A stretch of 64,000 bases of DNA, taken from contig KB906724.1 of assembly GCA_000381565.1 (NCBI GenBank), positions 2,482,801 to 2,546,800 of the forward strand, read 5' to 3'. The DNA comes from Oxalobacteraceae bacterium AB_14. GTDB taxonomy: Bacteria > Pseudomonadota > Gammaproteobacteria > Burkholderiales > Burkholderiaceae_D. Made by a program: the position numbers and the translations under genes. Shown one piece after another: positions 41,289-49,774 of this stretch. The notes under the pieces were generated by a model, which saw nothing but the letters and a program-made list of their open reading frames with translations, made no database searches and was not told the origin of the DNA. Each line of letters starts with the position of its first letter. Positions within the stretch are counted from its first letter, which is position 1.

Positions 41289-42743
41289 ATGCTGAAGCTA
41301 ACAGACCCATCCCTGCTGCGCCAGCAGGCCTACATCAACGGCGAGTGGAGCGCTGCCGACGGCGGCGCCACGCTGGCCGTGACCAATCCCGCCACCGGCG
41401 AGCAGCTTGGTACCGTGCCGCTGATGAGCGCCGCCGAAACGCGCCGCGCCATCGCCGCCGCCAACGCCGCCTGGCCTGCGTGGCGCAAAAAGAGCGCCAA
41501 GGAGCGCGCCGCCATCCTGCGCAAGTGGAATGACCTGATCCTGGAAAACACCGAAGACCTGGCGCAGCTGATGACGGCCGAACAGGGCAAGCCGCTGGCC
41601 GAGTCGCGCGGCGAGGTGGCCTATGGCGCATCGTTCATCGAATGGTTCGGCGAGGAAGCCAAGCGCATCGCCGGCGAGACCTTGGCCTCGCCTTGGCCGG
41701 ACCGCCGCCTGCTGGTGGCCAAGGAGCCGATCGGCGTGTGCGCCGCCATCACGCCGTGGAACTTCCCGATCGCGATGATCACCCGCAAAGTCGGCCCGGC
41801 GCTGGCCGCCGGTTGTCCGATGGTGCTCAAGCCCGCCGAGTCGACGCCTTACTGCGCGCTGGCGCTGGCGGTATTGGCCGAGCGCGCGGGCGTGCCGGCC
41901 GGCGTGTTCAGCGTGGTGACCGGCACGCCGACGGAGATCGGCGCCGAAATGACATCCAACCCGACCGTGCGCAAGCTGACCTTCACCGGCTCGACAGCGG
42001 TGGGCCGTTTGCTGATGGAGCAGAGCGCCAAGACCATCAAGAAGCTGTCGCTGGAGCTGGGCGGCAACGCGCCGTTCATCGTGTTCGACGACGCCGACCT
42101 CGATGCGGCGGTGGAGGGCGCACTGGCCTCCAAATACCGCAACGCCGGCCAGACCTGCGTCTGCGCCAACCGCATCTACGTGCAGGACGGCGTGTACGAA
42201 CAGTTTGCCGAAAAGCTGGTGGCCGCCGTGGCCAGGCTCAAGGTCGGCAATGGCGCGGACGAGGGCGTGACGCAAGGACCGCTGATCGACGAGAAGGCGG
42301 TACAAAAGGTCGAGCAGCACGTGGCCGATGCGCTGGCCAAGGGCGGCCGCCTGCTGGCCGGTGGCAAGCGCCATGCACTGGGCCACAGCTTCTTCCAGCC
42401 GACCGTGATCGCCGACGTCACCAGCGACATGATCGTCGCCACCGAGGAAACCTTCGGCCCGCTGGCGCCGCTGTTCCGCTTCACGACCGACGAGGAAGTC
42501 ATCGCGCTGGCCAACGATACCGAGTTCGGCCTGGCCAGCTACTTCTATTCGCGCGACATCGGCCGCATCTGGCGTGTGGCCGAAGGATTGGAGAGCGGCA
42601 TGGTCGGCGTCAACACCGGCCTGATCTCCAACGAGATCGCACCGTTCGGCGGCGTCAAGCAATCGGGCCTTGGGCGCGAAGGGTCGCGCCACGGCATCGA
42701 CGACTATCTGGTGATGAAGTACGTCTGCCTGGGCGGACTTTAA
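41289..42743 (+). CDS. gabD: Succinate-semialdehyde dehydrogenase
   Basis: A 484-residue NAD(P)-dependent aldehyde dehydrogenase with catalytic C290 in NAGQTCVCANR and E256 in LELGGNAP. Its length and motifs fit the GabD sub-family, which oxidises succinate semialdehyde to succinate. It follows gabT by 126 nt; the gap carries a repeat unit that may affect shared transcription. Its stop overlaps the end of the convergent LysR gene by 4 nt. Confidence 0.88.
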   Translation: MLKLTDPSLLRQQAYINGEWSAADGGATLAVTNPATGEQLGTVPLMSAAETRRAIAAANAAWPAWRKKSAKERAAILRKWNDLILENTEDLAQLMTAEQGKPLAESRGEVAYGASFIEWFGEEAKRIAGETLASPWPDRRLLVAKEPIGVCAAITPWNFPIAMITRKVGPALAAGCPMVLKPAESTPYCALALAVLAERAGVPAGVFSVVTGTPTEIGAEMTSNPTVRKLTFTGSTAVGRLLMEQSAKTIKKLSLELGGNAPFIVFDDADLDAAVEGALASKYRNAGQTCVCANRIYVQDGVYEQFAEKLVAAVARLKVGNGADEGVTQGPLIDEKAVQKVEQHVADALAKGGRLLAGGKRHALGHSFFQPTVIADVTSDMIVATEETFGPLAPLFRFTTDEEVIALANDTEFGLASYFYSRDIGRIWRVAEGLESGMVGVNTGLISNEIAPFGGVKQSGLGREGSRHGIDDYLVMKYVCLGGL

Positions 42744-43666
42744 CGCGCGTGCGCATCCAGCAGGCATTGCTGGAACGCGAGCGCAACCCGCGACGGACGG
42801 GGCGAACCGCGCAGTATCGCGACGAAATCGCACGCGTAGCGAAATAGTTCCGGATGCACGGCGCGCATCTTGCCGTCCGCGACAAAGCCCCGCGCGTAAT
42901 GGTCCGGCAAGAACCCCAGGTACTTGCCGGACAAGATCAGCGTGGCGATCGACTCCTGGTCGAAGCCCGTGGCCTTGCGCGGCAGGCGTACCTGCTGGCT
43001 GATTTCCATATTGGGCGAGTGATAGCCCAGTCCCGCGAATTGATAGCTGCGGATGCCTTGCCAATCCAGGCCCGCATCGGCTCGCGCAAACAGCGGGTGA
43101 TCCGCTCCGCAGTGCAACAGCATCGTCTCGCCGAACAGCGTGTCGTAGCTCAGGCTCTCCGAACTGCGATGGGCCGGAATAATCCCCACTTGAAACTGGC
43201 CGTCGATGACGCCGCGTTCAATCATATTGATCGTCGCGACATGGAAGTTCAGCGCCACATCCGGCGCCAATTCGGCAAACAAGGCAATCGCCTCGCTGAT
43301 CTTGCAGGCCGGATTGCTGGCCGTCTTGTCGAACACCGCCACATGCAGCTGGCCGCCCATGCGGCGATGGATGTCGTCCACGCTGGCGCGGAAGATGTCG
43401 GCGGAGGCCAGCAGCCGCTGGGTCTCCTCATAGATGCGTTCGCCCTCGGCGGTCAACGCGAAGCCGGCCCTGCCGCGGCTGCACAGGCGCAGCTTCAGCC
43501 GCTCTTCCAGATCCTTCACATGCCGGCTGACGGTGGAGATGCCGATGTTGAGCTCCAGCCCGGCCGCAGCCATGCCGCCGCAATCGGCCACGCTTTTAAA
43601 CACCTGCAGCAAGCGAAAATCCATGTCGCTCAACTGTCCCAGTACCGCCTTGGTCTTTGGTTGCAT
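42740..43666 (-). CDS. LysR-family regulator
   Basis: A 308-residue regulator with an N-terminal helix-turn-helix (ELNIGISTVSRHVKDLEERL) and a periplasmic-binding-like effector domain. It diverges from the omega-aminotransferase gene with 95 nt between starts, so it probably controls that gene and mmsA. The 95-nt gap is AT-rich and contains T-N11-A style half-sites, but I cannot name a definite operator. The effector may be beta-alanine or a related omega-amino acid. Confidence 0.85.
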   Translation of the reverse strand: MQPKTKAVLGQLSDMDFRLLQVFKSVADCGGMAAAGLELNIGISTVSRHVKDLEERLKLRLCSRGRAGFALTAEGERIYEETQRLLASADIFRASVDDIHRRMGGQLHVAVFDKTASNPACKISEAIALFAELAPDVALNFHVATINMIERGVIDGQFQVGIIPAHRSSESLSYDTLFGETMLLHCGADHPLFARADAGLDWQGIRSYQFAGLGYHSPNMEISQQVRLPRKATGFDQESIATLILSGKYLGFLPDHYARGFVADGKMRAVHPELFRYACDFVAILRGSPRPSRVALAFQQCLLDAHAR

Positions 43667-43761
43667 AAAACGTTAACTAAGCATTGATAGGTTGATAAAT
43701 ATGGAAGTGAAATCTTACCCTAAAATCGACGCCATCAACGCTTTTTTAACAGGAGACGCAC

Positions 43762-45093
43762 ATGAAGCAAGGCGACACCCGCACCGACGCCGCTTGGCTG
43801 GAGGCACACTGGATGCCGTTCTCCGGCAACCGCAATTTCAAGGCCGACCCGCGCATCATCGTTGGCGCGCAGGGCAGCTACTACACCGACGTTGACGGCC
43901 GCCGCATCTTCGACGGTCTGTCGGGCCTGTGGTGCAGCGGCCTCGGCCACGGCCATCCGAAGATCACCGAAGCCGTCAGCCGCCAGATGGCAACGCTGGA
44001 CTACGCGCCGGCCTTCCAGTTCGGCCACCCGCAGTCGTTCGCGTTGGCCAACCGTCTGAAGGAACTGACGCCCGACGGACTCGATTACGTCTTCTTCACC
44101 GGCTCCGGCTCGGAAGCTGCGGACACCTCGCTGAAGATGGCGCGCGCCTACTGGCGTGCCAAAGGGCAGGCCAGCAAGACCGTGCTGATCGGCCGCGAGA
44201 AGGGCTATCACGGCGTCAATTTCGGCGGCATTTCGGTCGGCGGCATCGCCGGCAACCGCAAGATGTTCGGCCAGGGCATCCAGGCCGACCACCTGCCGCA
44301 CACGCAGCTGAAACAGAACGCCTACTCGCGCGGCATGCCTGAGCATGGCATTGAGCTGGCGGACCAGCTACTCGACCTGATCGCGCTGCACGACGCGTCG
44401 AATATCGCCGCCGTCATCGTCGAGCCGTTCTCCGGTTCGGCCGGCGTGGTGATACCGCCGCAAGGTTATCTGCAGCGCCTGCGCGAGATCTGCACCGCCC
44501 ACAACATCCTGCTGATTTTCGATGAAGTCATTACCGGCTTCGGCCGCGTTGGCGCCTATACCGCCGCGCAGGCCTTCGGCGTCACGCCGGACATCATGAA
44601 CCTGGCCAAGCAGGTGACCAACGGCGCCCAGCCGCTTGGCGCCGTACTCGCCTCGAAGGAGATCTACGACACTTTCATGGCCAACGGCGGCCCCGAATAC
44701 ATGGTCGAGTTCGCACACGGCTACACCTACTCGGCGCATCCGGTCGCCTGCGCGGCGGGCCTGGCGGCGCTGGATGTGCTGGTCGGCGAACAGATGATCG
44801 AACGGGTGCAGGGACTGGCGCCGCATTTTGAGGCTGCCGTACACGGCCTCAAAGGAAGCAAGCACGTCACCGACATCCGCAACATCGGCCTGGCGGCCGG
44901 CCTGACCATCGCGGCGCTGCCGGGCGAACCGGCGCGCCGGCCTTATGAGATCGCCATGAAGTGCTGGCGCAAAGGCTTTTACGTGCGCTGCGGCGGCGAC
45001 ACGATCCAGCTGGCGCCGCCGTTCATTGCCACCCCCGCCGAGATCGACAGCCTGGTCTCCGCACTGGGCGAGGCCATTCATGAAACCGCTTGA
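43762..45093 (+). CDS. Omega-amino acid:pyruvate (beta-alanine) aminotransferase
   Basis: A 443-residue class-III aminotransferase, PLP lysine K283 in NLAKQVTNGAQPLG, with the N-terminal HWMPFSGNRNFKADPR motif typical of omega-amino acid:pyruvate transaminases. These convert beta-alanine and pyruvate to malonate semialdehyde and alanine, and also act on other amines. The mmsA gene downstream would take malonate semialdehyde to acetyl-CoA, which supports this role. The ribosome site AGGAGACGCAC precedes the ATG. Confidence 0.88.
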   Translation: MKQGDTRTDAAWLEAHWMPFSGNRNFKADPRIIVGAQGSYYTDVDGRRIFDGLSGLWCSGLGHGHPKITEAVSRQMATLDYAPAFQFGHPQSFALANRLKELTPDGLDYVFFTGSGSEAADTSLKMARAYWRAKGQASKTVLIGREKGYHGVNFGGISVGGIAGNRKMFGQGIQADHLPHTQLKQNAYSRGMPEHGIELADQLLDLIALHDASNIAAVIVEPFSGSAGVVIPPQGYLQRLREICTAHNILLIFDEVITGFGRVGAYTAAQAFGVTPDIMNLAKQVTNGAQPLGAVLASKEIYDTFMANGGPEYMVEFAHGYTYSAHPVACAAGLAALDVLVGEQMIERVQGLAPHFEAAVHGLKGSKHVTDIRNIGLAAGLTIAALPGEPARRPYEIAMKCWRKGFYVRCGGDTIQLAPPFIATPAEIDSLVSALGEAIHETA

Positions 45094-45117
45094 CGCATAA
45101 CGTATAGCCGCCAGCGC

Positions 45118-45195
45118 GTCATTCCCGCGCAGGCGGGAAGCCATAGATCGCCGAACAGGATACCCGGCATAGGTTCCCGCTTTCGCGGGAACGAC
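45118..45195. repeat. Double-hairpin interspersed repeat, copy 3
   Basis: A 78-bp unit with the two hairpins; its interior (CGCCGAACAGGATACCCG) is close to that of copy 4. It lies between the omega-aminotransferase and mmsA genes. Confidence 0.9.
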
Positions 45196-45243
45196 GTGAT
45201 ATTTTTAACCTCTATTGACGCAGACAACACAGGAATATTGGAC

Positions 45244-46752
45244 ATGGAATCGAACAACCTCATCGGCCACTTGATCGACGGCCAGGACGTCTACGGCGCC
45301 GGCCGTTCGCAATACGTCTACAACCCGGCCACCGGCGCGGCGGCAAAGCGCGTGCTGCTGGCCGACCGCCAGACCGTCGAAGCCGCCATCGCCTCGGCCC
45401 AGGCCGCGTTTCCGGCCTGGCGCAATACGCCGCCGCTGAAGCGTGCGCGCGTCATGAGCAATCTGAAGCACCTGCTGGAACAGCACGCCGACGAGATCTG
45501 CCAGCTCATCACAGCCGAGCACGGCAAAGTGCTCAGCGACGCGATGGGCGAGCTCCAGCGCGGCATCGAGAACATCGAATACGCCAGCTACGCGCCGGAG
45601 TTGTTGAAGGGCGAGCACAGCAAGAACGCCGGCCCAAACATCGATTCCTGGAACGAGATGCAGCCGCTGGGCGTGGTGGCCGGCATCACGCCATTCAACT
45701 TCCCGGCGATGGTGCCGCTGTGGATGTGGCCGCTGGCCATCGCTTGCGGCAACACTTTCGTGCTCAAGCCGTCGGAGCGCGATCCGTCGTCGACCTTGCT
45801 GATCGCCCGTTTGGCGCTGGAGGCGGGCCTGCCGCCGGGCGTGCTCAACGTCGTCAACGGCGACAAGGAGGCGGTCGATGCGCTGTTGCTGGATACGCGC
45901 GTACAGGCGGTCAGCTTCGTCGGCTCGACCCCGATAGCCCAATCCATTTACGCCACCGGCACCGCGCAGGGCAAGCGCATGCAGGCGCTCGGCGGCGCCA
46001 AGAATCACGCCGTCGTCATGCCGGACGCCGACATAGCCCAGGCGGTCAGCGCCTTGATGGGTGCGGCCTACGGCTCGTGCGGCGAGCGTTGCATGGCGAT
46101 CCCGCTATTGGTGGCGGTGGGCGACGCCACGGCCGACGCCCTGATCGCCGGCCTGCGTGCCGAGATCGGCAAGATGCGCGTCGGCCCCGGCGACGATGCG
46201 CGCAGCGACATGGGGCCGCTGGTCACGCGCCAGCACTACGACAAGGTGCGCGCCTATGTGGCGAGTGGCGTGTCCGAAGGCGCGACCTTGCTGGTCGACG
46301 GCCGCGGGATCGAACCGCCCAAGGGCTACGAGGACGGCTACTACCTCGGCCCGTGCCTGTTCGATCATGTGACGCCAAACATGCGCATCTACCAGGAAGA
46401 GATTTTCGGCCCGGTGCTGGGCGTGGTGCGGGTCACCTCGCTGCAGGCGGCGATGGACCTGATCGACGCGCATGAGTACGGCAACGGCACCTGCATCTTC
46501 ACCCGCGACGGCGAGGCCGCGCGCTACTTCAGCGACGGCATCCAGGTCGGCATGGTGGGCGTCAACGTGCCGCTGCCGGTGCCGGTGGCCTATCACTCCT
46601 TCGGCGGCTGGAAGCGTTCGCTGTTCGGCGACCTCGGCGCGTATGGCCCGGACGGCGTGCGCTTCTACACCCGGCGCAAAACGATCACCCAGCGCTGGCC
46701 TTCCGCCGGCCTGCGTGAAGCAGCGGTGTTCAGCTTCCCGTCGAACCAGTAA
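45244..46752 (+). CDS. mmsA: CoA-acylating methylmalonate-semialdehyde dehydrogenase
   Basis: A 502-residue aldehyde dehydrogenase of the CoA-acylating class: catalytic C283 in GSCGERCMA, and Asn where other ALDHs have Glu (GGAKNHAVVMP), a hallmark of MmsA. It converts malonate or methylmalonate semialdehyde to acetyl- or propionyl-CoA. With the aminotransferase upstream it completes beta-alanine degradation. The ATG at 45244 is preferred for a normal N-terminus; an upstream in-frame start falls within the repeat edge. Confidence 0.9.
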   Translation: MESNNLIGHLIDGQDVYGAGRSQYVYNPATGAAAKRVLLADRQTVEAAIASAQAAFPAWRNTPPLKRARVMSNLKHLLEQHADEICQLITAEHGKVLSDAMGELQRGIENIEYASYAPELLKGEHSKNAGPNIDSWNEMQPLGVVAGITPFNFPAMVPLWMWPLAIACGNTFVLKPSERDPSSTLLIARLALEAGLPPGVLNVVNGDKEAVDALLLDTRVQAVSFVGSTPIAQSIYATGTAQGKRMQALGGAKNHAVVMPDADIAQAVSALMGAAYGSCGERCMAIPLLVAVGDATADALIAGLRAEIGKMRVGPGDDARSDMGPLVTRQHYDKVRAYVASGVSEGATLLVDGRGIEPPKGYEDGYYLGPCLFDHVTPNMRIYQEEIFGPVLGVVRVTSLQAAMDLIDAHEYGNGTCIFTRDGEAARYFSDGIQVGMVGVNVPLPVPVAYHSFGGWKRSLFGDLGAYGPDGVRFYTRRKTITQRWPSAGLREAAVFSFPSNQ

Positions 46753-46908
46753 CGTAGTCCCTCCAAGAACAAGCACGGCCAGCGATGGCCGTGCTTCCGC
46801 ACGCCTATTCGCATGGCAGCCGCAGCTGTCGTAAAAAAGCGAATAAAAGATCAGTTTTTACAAAAGTATTTGCGGACTTGATCCGCTTTTCAGGTACTAT
46901 TTTTCAAA

Positions 46909-46928
46909 AGCCGACTAATTGTTCGGTT
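46909..46928. promoter_or_regulatory. Imperfect inverted repeat before saccharopine dehydrogenase gene
   Basis: AGCCGACT-AATT-GTTCGGTT is an imperfect palindrome ending 30 nt before the start codon. It matches 14 of 20 bases of a similar palindrome upstream of the DUF1329 gene, suggesting one repressor for both operons. Confidence 0.4.
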
Positions 46929-46958
46929 TATGAGGCTATCGATAAAGGAGCACTACCA

Positions 46959-48182
46959 ATGGCAAAGAAGGCAATCATCTCCATCCTGGGCGGCGGCGGC
47001 ATGATGGGGCAGGGCATCATCCGTGACCTGCTGTCCGACCGCAGCATTGTCGAGATCGGCGAAGTACGCGTATTCGACAGCGACCGCAGCCGCATGACGG
47101 CGCTGCGCGAGGAACTGGGCGACGCCCGCCTGACCTGGCACGACCTGGACGTGGCCGACCCGACGGCACTGGCGCGCGCGCTGGCCGGTTCCGACATCTG
47201 CGTCAATTCCGTGCCCACCTTGGCCGGGCACCAGATGGCGATCTTCGAAGCGGCGCTCGGCGCTCGCGTCGACTACGTGGACCTGGGCGGCCTGGGCACC
47301 TACACCGTCAAGCAGCTGCAATGGCAGCAGCGCTTCCGCGACGCCGGCGTGGTGGCGGTGCTGGGCGTGGGCGCCGATCCCGGCATGTCGAACGTGATTT
47401 GCCGCGCCGTGGCCGACGAGCTCGACGAGATCGACAGCATCAACCTGTACTGGGCCGCGACCCTGACCGGCGAAGAGAATCCGATACTGGTGCCGCCGTA
47501 CAGCGTGTCGACCGTGCTGGCCGAATATGCCCATCCGTGCCTGCAATTCCTCGACGGCCGCCACGTCGAATGCGCGCCGCAGACCGGCACCGAAACCATC
47601 GACCTGCCGGCGCCTTGGGGCCGTTGCGAGTTCATGTACTCGATCCATTCCGAGCAGCTGACCGTGCCGCTGGCCGACGGCATCCGCGAAAAGGGTATCA
47701 AGGAATTCACCTGGAAGCTGCACCTGCCGCATCGCGAGCACGAGGCGTGGGTCGGGCTGGTCAAGGCCGGCTTCGGCGACTTCGACCGCACGGTGGACAT
47801 CAACGGCGTCGCGGTGCGTCCGCTCGATGTGCTCAACGCCGTCATCCAGCGCAACATCGCCGAGAACCAGCAGCGTATCCCGCAGCAAAAAAGCCACGAG
47901 ATCCACTTCGCCATCGGCCGTGGCCGCGTCGGCGGCAAGCCCGCGACGGCGCGCTGCCAGGTCATCGTCCGTCCCAACGCCATGTACGAGGGTTATGTGG
48001 ACGCGGCCACGTCGATGAACGCGTCGATCGCGGTGCAACTGATGCTGAGCGAGCCGCGCCGCCCCGGCGTGTACGCACCGGAAGCGTACTTCAACGCGGT
48101 CAGCTATTTCCGCGAAGCGGAGAAGCGCGAGTTCGACATCACCATGACGCGCGACATCGGCCGAGGGGGCGGACAGCAATGA
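46959..48182 (+). CDS. Saccharopine dehydrogenase-family protein
   Basis: A 407-residue protein with an N-terminal NAD(P)-binding Rossmann motif (ILGGGGMMGQG), a segment VDYVDLGG and a C-terminal saccharopine-dehydrogenase-like domain (VGVGADPGMSN at the join). Family members include saccharopine and carboxynorspermidine dehydrogenases. No lysine-ketoglutarate reductase is nearby, so lysine breakdown by the classical route is not shown. It overlaps the next aldehyde dehydrogenase gene by 4 nt (ATGA), so the product is probably an aldehyde that enzyme uses. A clear AAAGGAG ribosome site precedes the ATG. Confidence 0.82.
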   Translation: MAKKAIISILGGGGMMGQGIIRDLLSDRSIVEIGEVRVFDSDRSRMTALREELGDARLTWHDLDVADPTALARALAGSDICVNSVPTLAGHQMAIFEAALGARVDYVDLGGLGTYTVKQLQWQQRFRDAGVVAVLGVGADPGMSNVICRAVADELDEIDSINLYWAATLTGEENPILVPPYSVSTVLAEYAHPCLQFLDGRHVECAPQTGTETIDLPAPWGRCEFMYSIHSEQLTVPLADGIREKGIKEFTWKLHLPHREHEAWVGLVKAGFGDFDRTVDINGVAVRPLDVLNAVIQRNIAENQQRIPQQKSHEIHFAIGRGRVGGKPATARCQVIVRPNAMYEGYVDAATSMNASIAVQLMLSEPRRPGVYAPEAYFNAVSYFREAEKREFDITMTRDIGRGGGQQ

Positions 48183-49675
48183 TGCGCAACCTGCTGTATA
48201 TCGACGGCGCCCTGGTCGAACCGGCCCGTGGCGGCTTCCTGGAGGTGGTCGATCCGGCCACCGGCGATTGCTTCGCGCTGGCCGCCGCCGCCACCGAGGC
48301 CGATGTCGATGCCGCCGTGGCCGCCGCCCGTCGCGCCTTCGACCACGGTCCGTGGCCACGCATGCCGGCCGCCCGGCGCGCCGCCGTGCTGCGGCTGGTG
48401 GCCGGCGCCATCCGCACCGACCTGGAACAACTGGCGAACCTGGAAATGCGCGACAACGGCAAGCCGCTGAAGGAAGCGCGTGGCGACATCGCCGACGCCG
48501 CCTGCTGCTTCGACTACTACGCCGACCTGGCCGAACAGGCCGAGGCCGAAGGCGAGGCAAGCCACGATGTCGGCGACGAGCGCTTCCATTGCACGGTGCG
48601 CAAGGAGCCGCTGGGCGTGGTGGGCGCCATCACGCCGTGGAATTTCCCGCTGCTGATGGCGGCGTGGAAGGTGGCGCCGGCGCTGGCGGCCGGTTGCTGC
48701 GTGGTGCTCAAGCCGTCCGAGCTGTGTCCGCTCACTTGCGGCGCGCTGGCGCACTACCTGCACGAAGCCGGCCTGCCGGCGGGCGCCTTCAACCTGTTGA
48801 CGGGAAGCGGGCCGGACGCCGGTGTCCCGCTGAGCATGCATGCCGGCGTCGACAAGCTGGCCTTCACCGGCTCGCAGGCGACCGGCACGCGGGTGATGCA
48901 GGCGGCGGCGCCGGGCATCCGCAACGTCAGCCTGGAGCTGGGCGGCAAATCGCCGTTCGTCGTGTTTGCCGACTGCGACCTCGACAAGGCGGTCGAGTGG
49001 ATACAGTTCGGCGTGTTCTGGAACCAGGGGCAGATTTGTTCGGCCACCTCGCGCCTGCTGGTGGAACGGCCGGTCTACGAGGCTTTGCTGGCGCGGCTGG
49101 TCGCGGCGGCGCAGCGCATCCTGATCGGCCCCGGCGATCTCGACGGCGTGCAGATGGGCCCCATCGTGTCGGATGCGCAGCGGCGCCGGGTACTGGAAGG
49201 TATCGAGCGCGGCCGGGCCGAAGGCGCCCGGCTGGTCAGCGGCGGTTGCAGCCCACCGCAACTGATGCGTGGCTATTTCGTGCAACCGACCATCTTTGCC
49301 GACGTCCCGCTCGACAGCTGGATCTGGCGCGAGGAAGTGTTCGGGCCGGTGCTGTGCGTGCGGCCGTTCGACACCGAAGCCGAAGCGGTCGCCGTCGCCA
49401 ACGACAGCCGTTTCGGCCTGGCCGGGGCGGTGATGTCGGCTGACCTGGAACGCTGCGAACGGGTGGCGCAAGCACTGCGCGCAGGCGTGGTGTGGATCAA
49501 CTGCTCGCAGCCGACCTTTACCCAGTTGCCGTGGGGCGGCTACAAGGCCTCCGGCATCGGCCGCGAGCTGGGGCGGCATGGGTACGAGGCTTATCTGGAG
49601 GTGAAGCAGATCACCCGTTTCGACCCCAGCGCCGACTGGAACTGGTACCAGCCGGCGGCAGTGGAAAGCAAATAG
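48179..49675 (+). CDS. NAD-dependent aldehyde dehydrogenase (betaine-aldehyde type)
   Basis: A 498-residue aldehyde dehydrogenase with catalytic C287 in NQGQICSATSR and the Glu in LELGGKSP. The sequence is closest in style to betaine-aldehyde and amino-aldehyde dehydrogenases, which act on aldehydes derived from amines. It is translationally coupled to the saccharopine-dehydrogenase-like gene. An amino-aldehyde such as aminoadipate semialdehyde is plausible, but the substrate cannot be told from sequence. Confidence 0.85.
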   Translation: MMRNLLYIDGALVEPARGGFLEVVDPATGDCFALAAAATEADVDAAVAAARRAFDHGPWPRMPAARRAAVLRLVAGAIRTDLEQLANLEMRDNGKPLKEARGDIADAACCFDYYADLAEQAEAEGEASHDVGDERFHCTVRKEPLGVVGAITPWNFPLLMAAWKVAPALAAGCCVVLKPSELCPLTCGALAHYLHEAGLPAGAFNLLTGSGPDAGVPLSMHAGVDKLAFTGSQATGTRVMQAAAPGIRNVSLELGGKSPFVVFADCDLDKAVEWIQFGVFWNQGQICSATSRLLVERPVYEALLARLVAAAQRILIGPGDLDGVQMGPIVSDAQRRRVLEGIERGRAEGARLVSGGCSPPQLMRGYFVQPTIFADVPLDSWIWREEVFGPVLCVRPFDTEAEAVAVANDSRFGLAGAVMSADLERCERVAQALRAGVVWINCSQPTFTQLPWGGYKASGIGRELGRHGYEAYLEVKQITRFDPSADWNWYQPAAVESK

Positions 49676-49710
49676 TCCAATTTACAACGCTGTACAAAAA
49701 ACGCGTGGAA

Positions 49711-49730
49711 AACTGAACATTTATTCGGTT
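49711..49730. promoter_or_regulatory. Inverted repeat before DUF1329 operon
   Basis: AACTGAA-CATTTA-TTCGGTT, a palindrome with one mismatch, ends 44 nt before the DUF1329 start and overlaps a likely -10 (TTATAG). It resembles the site upstream of the saccharopine-dehydrogenase-like gene and looks like a TetR-type operator. Confidence 0.45.
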
Positions 49731-49774
49731 ATAGTCGTTCCACATAAAAATAATCAAAAATCGGAGATAAGAAG

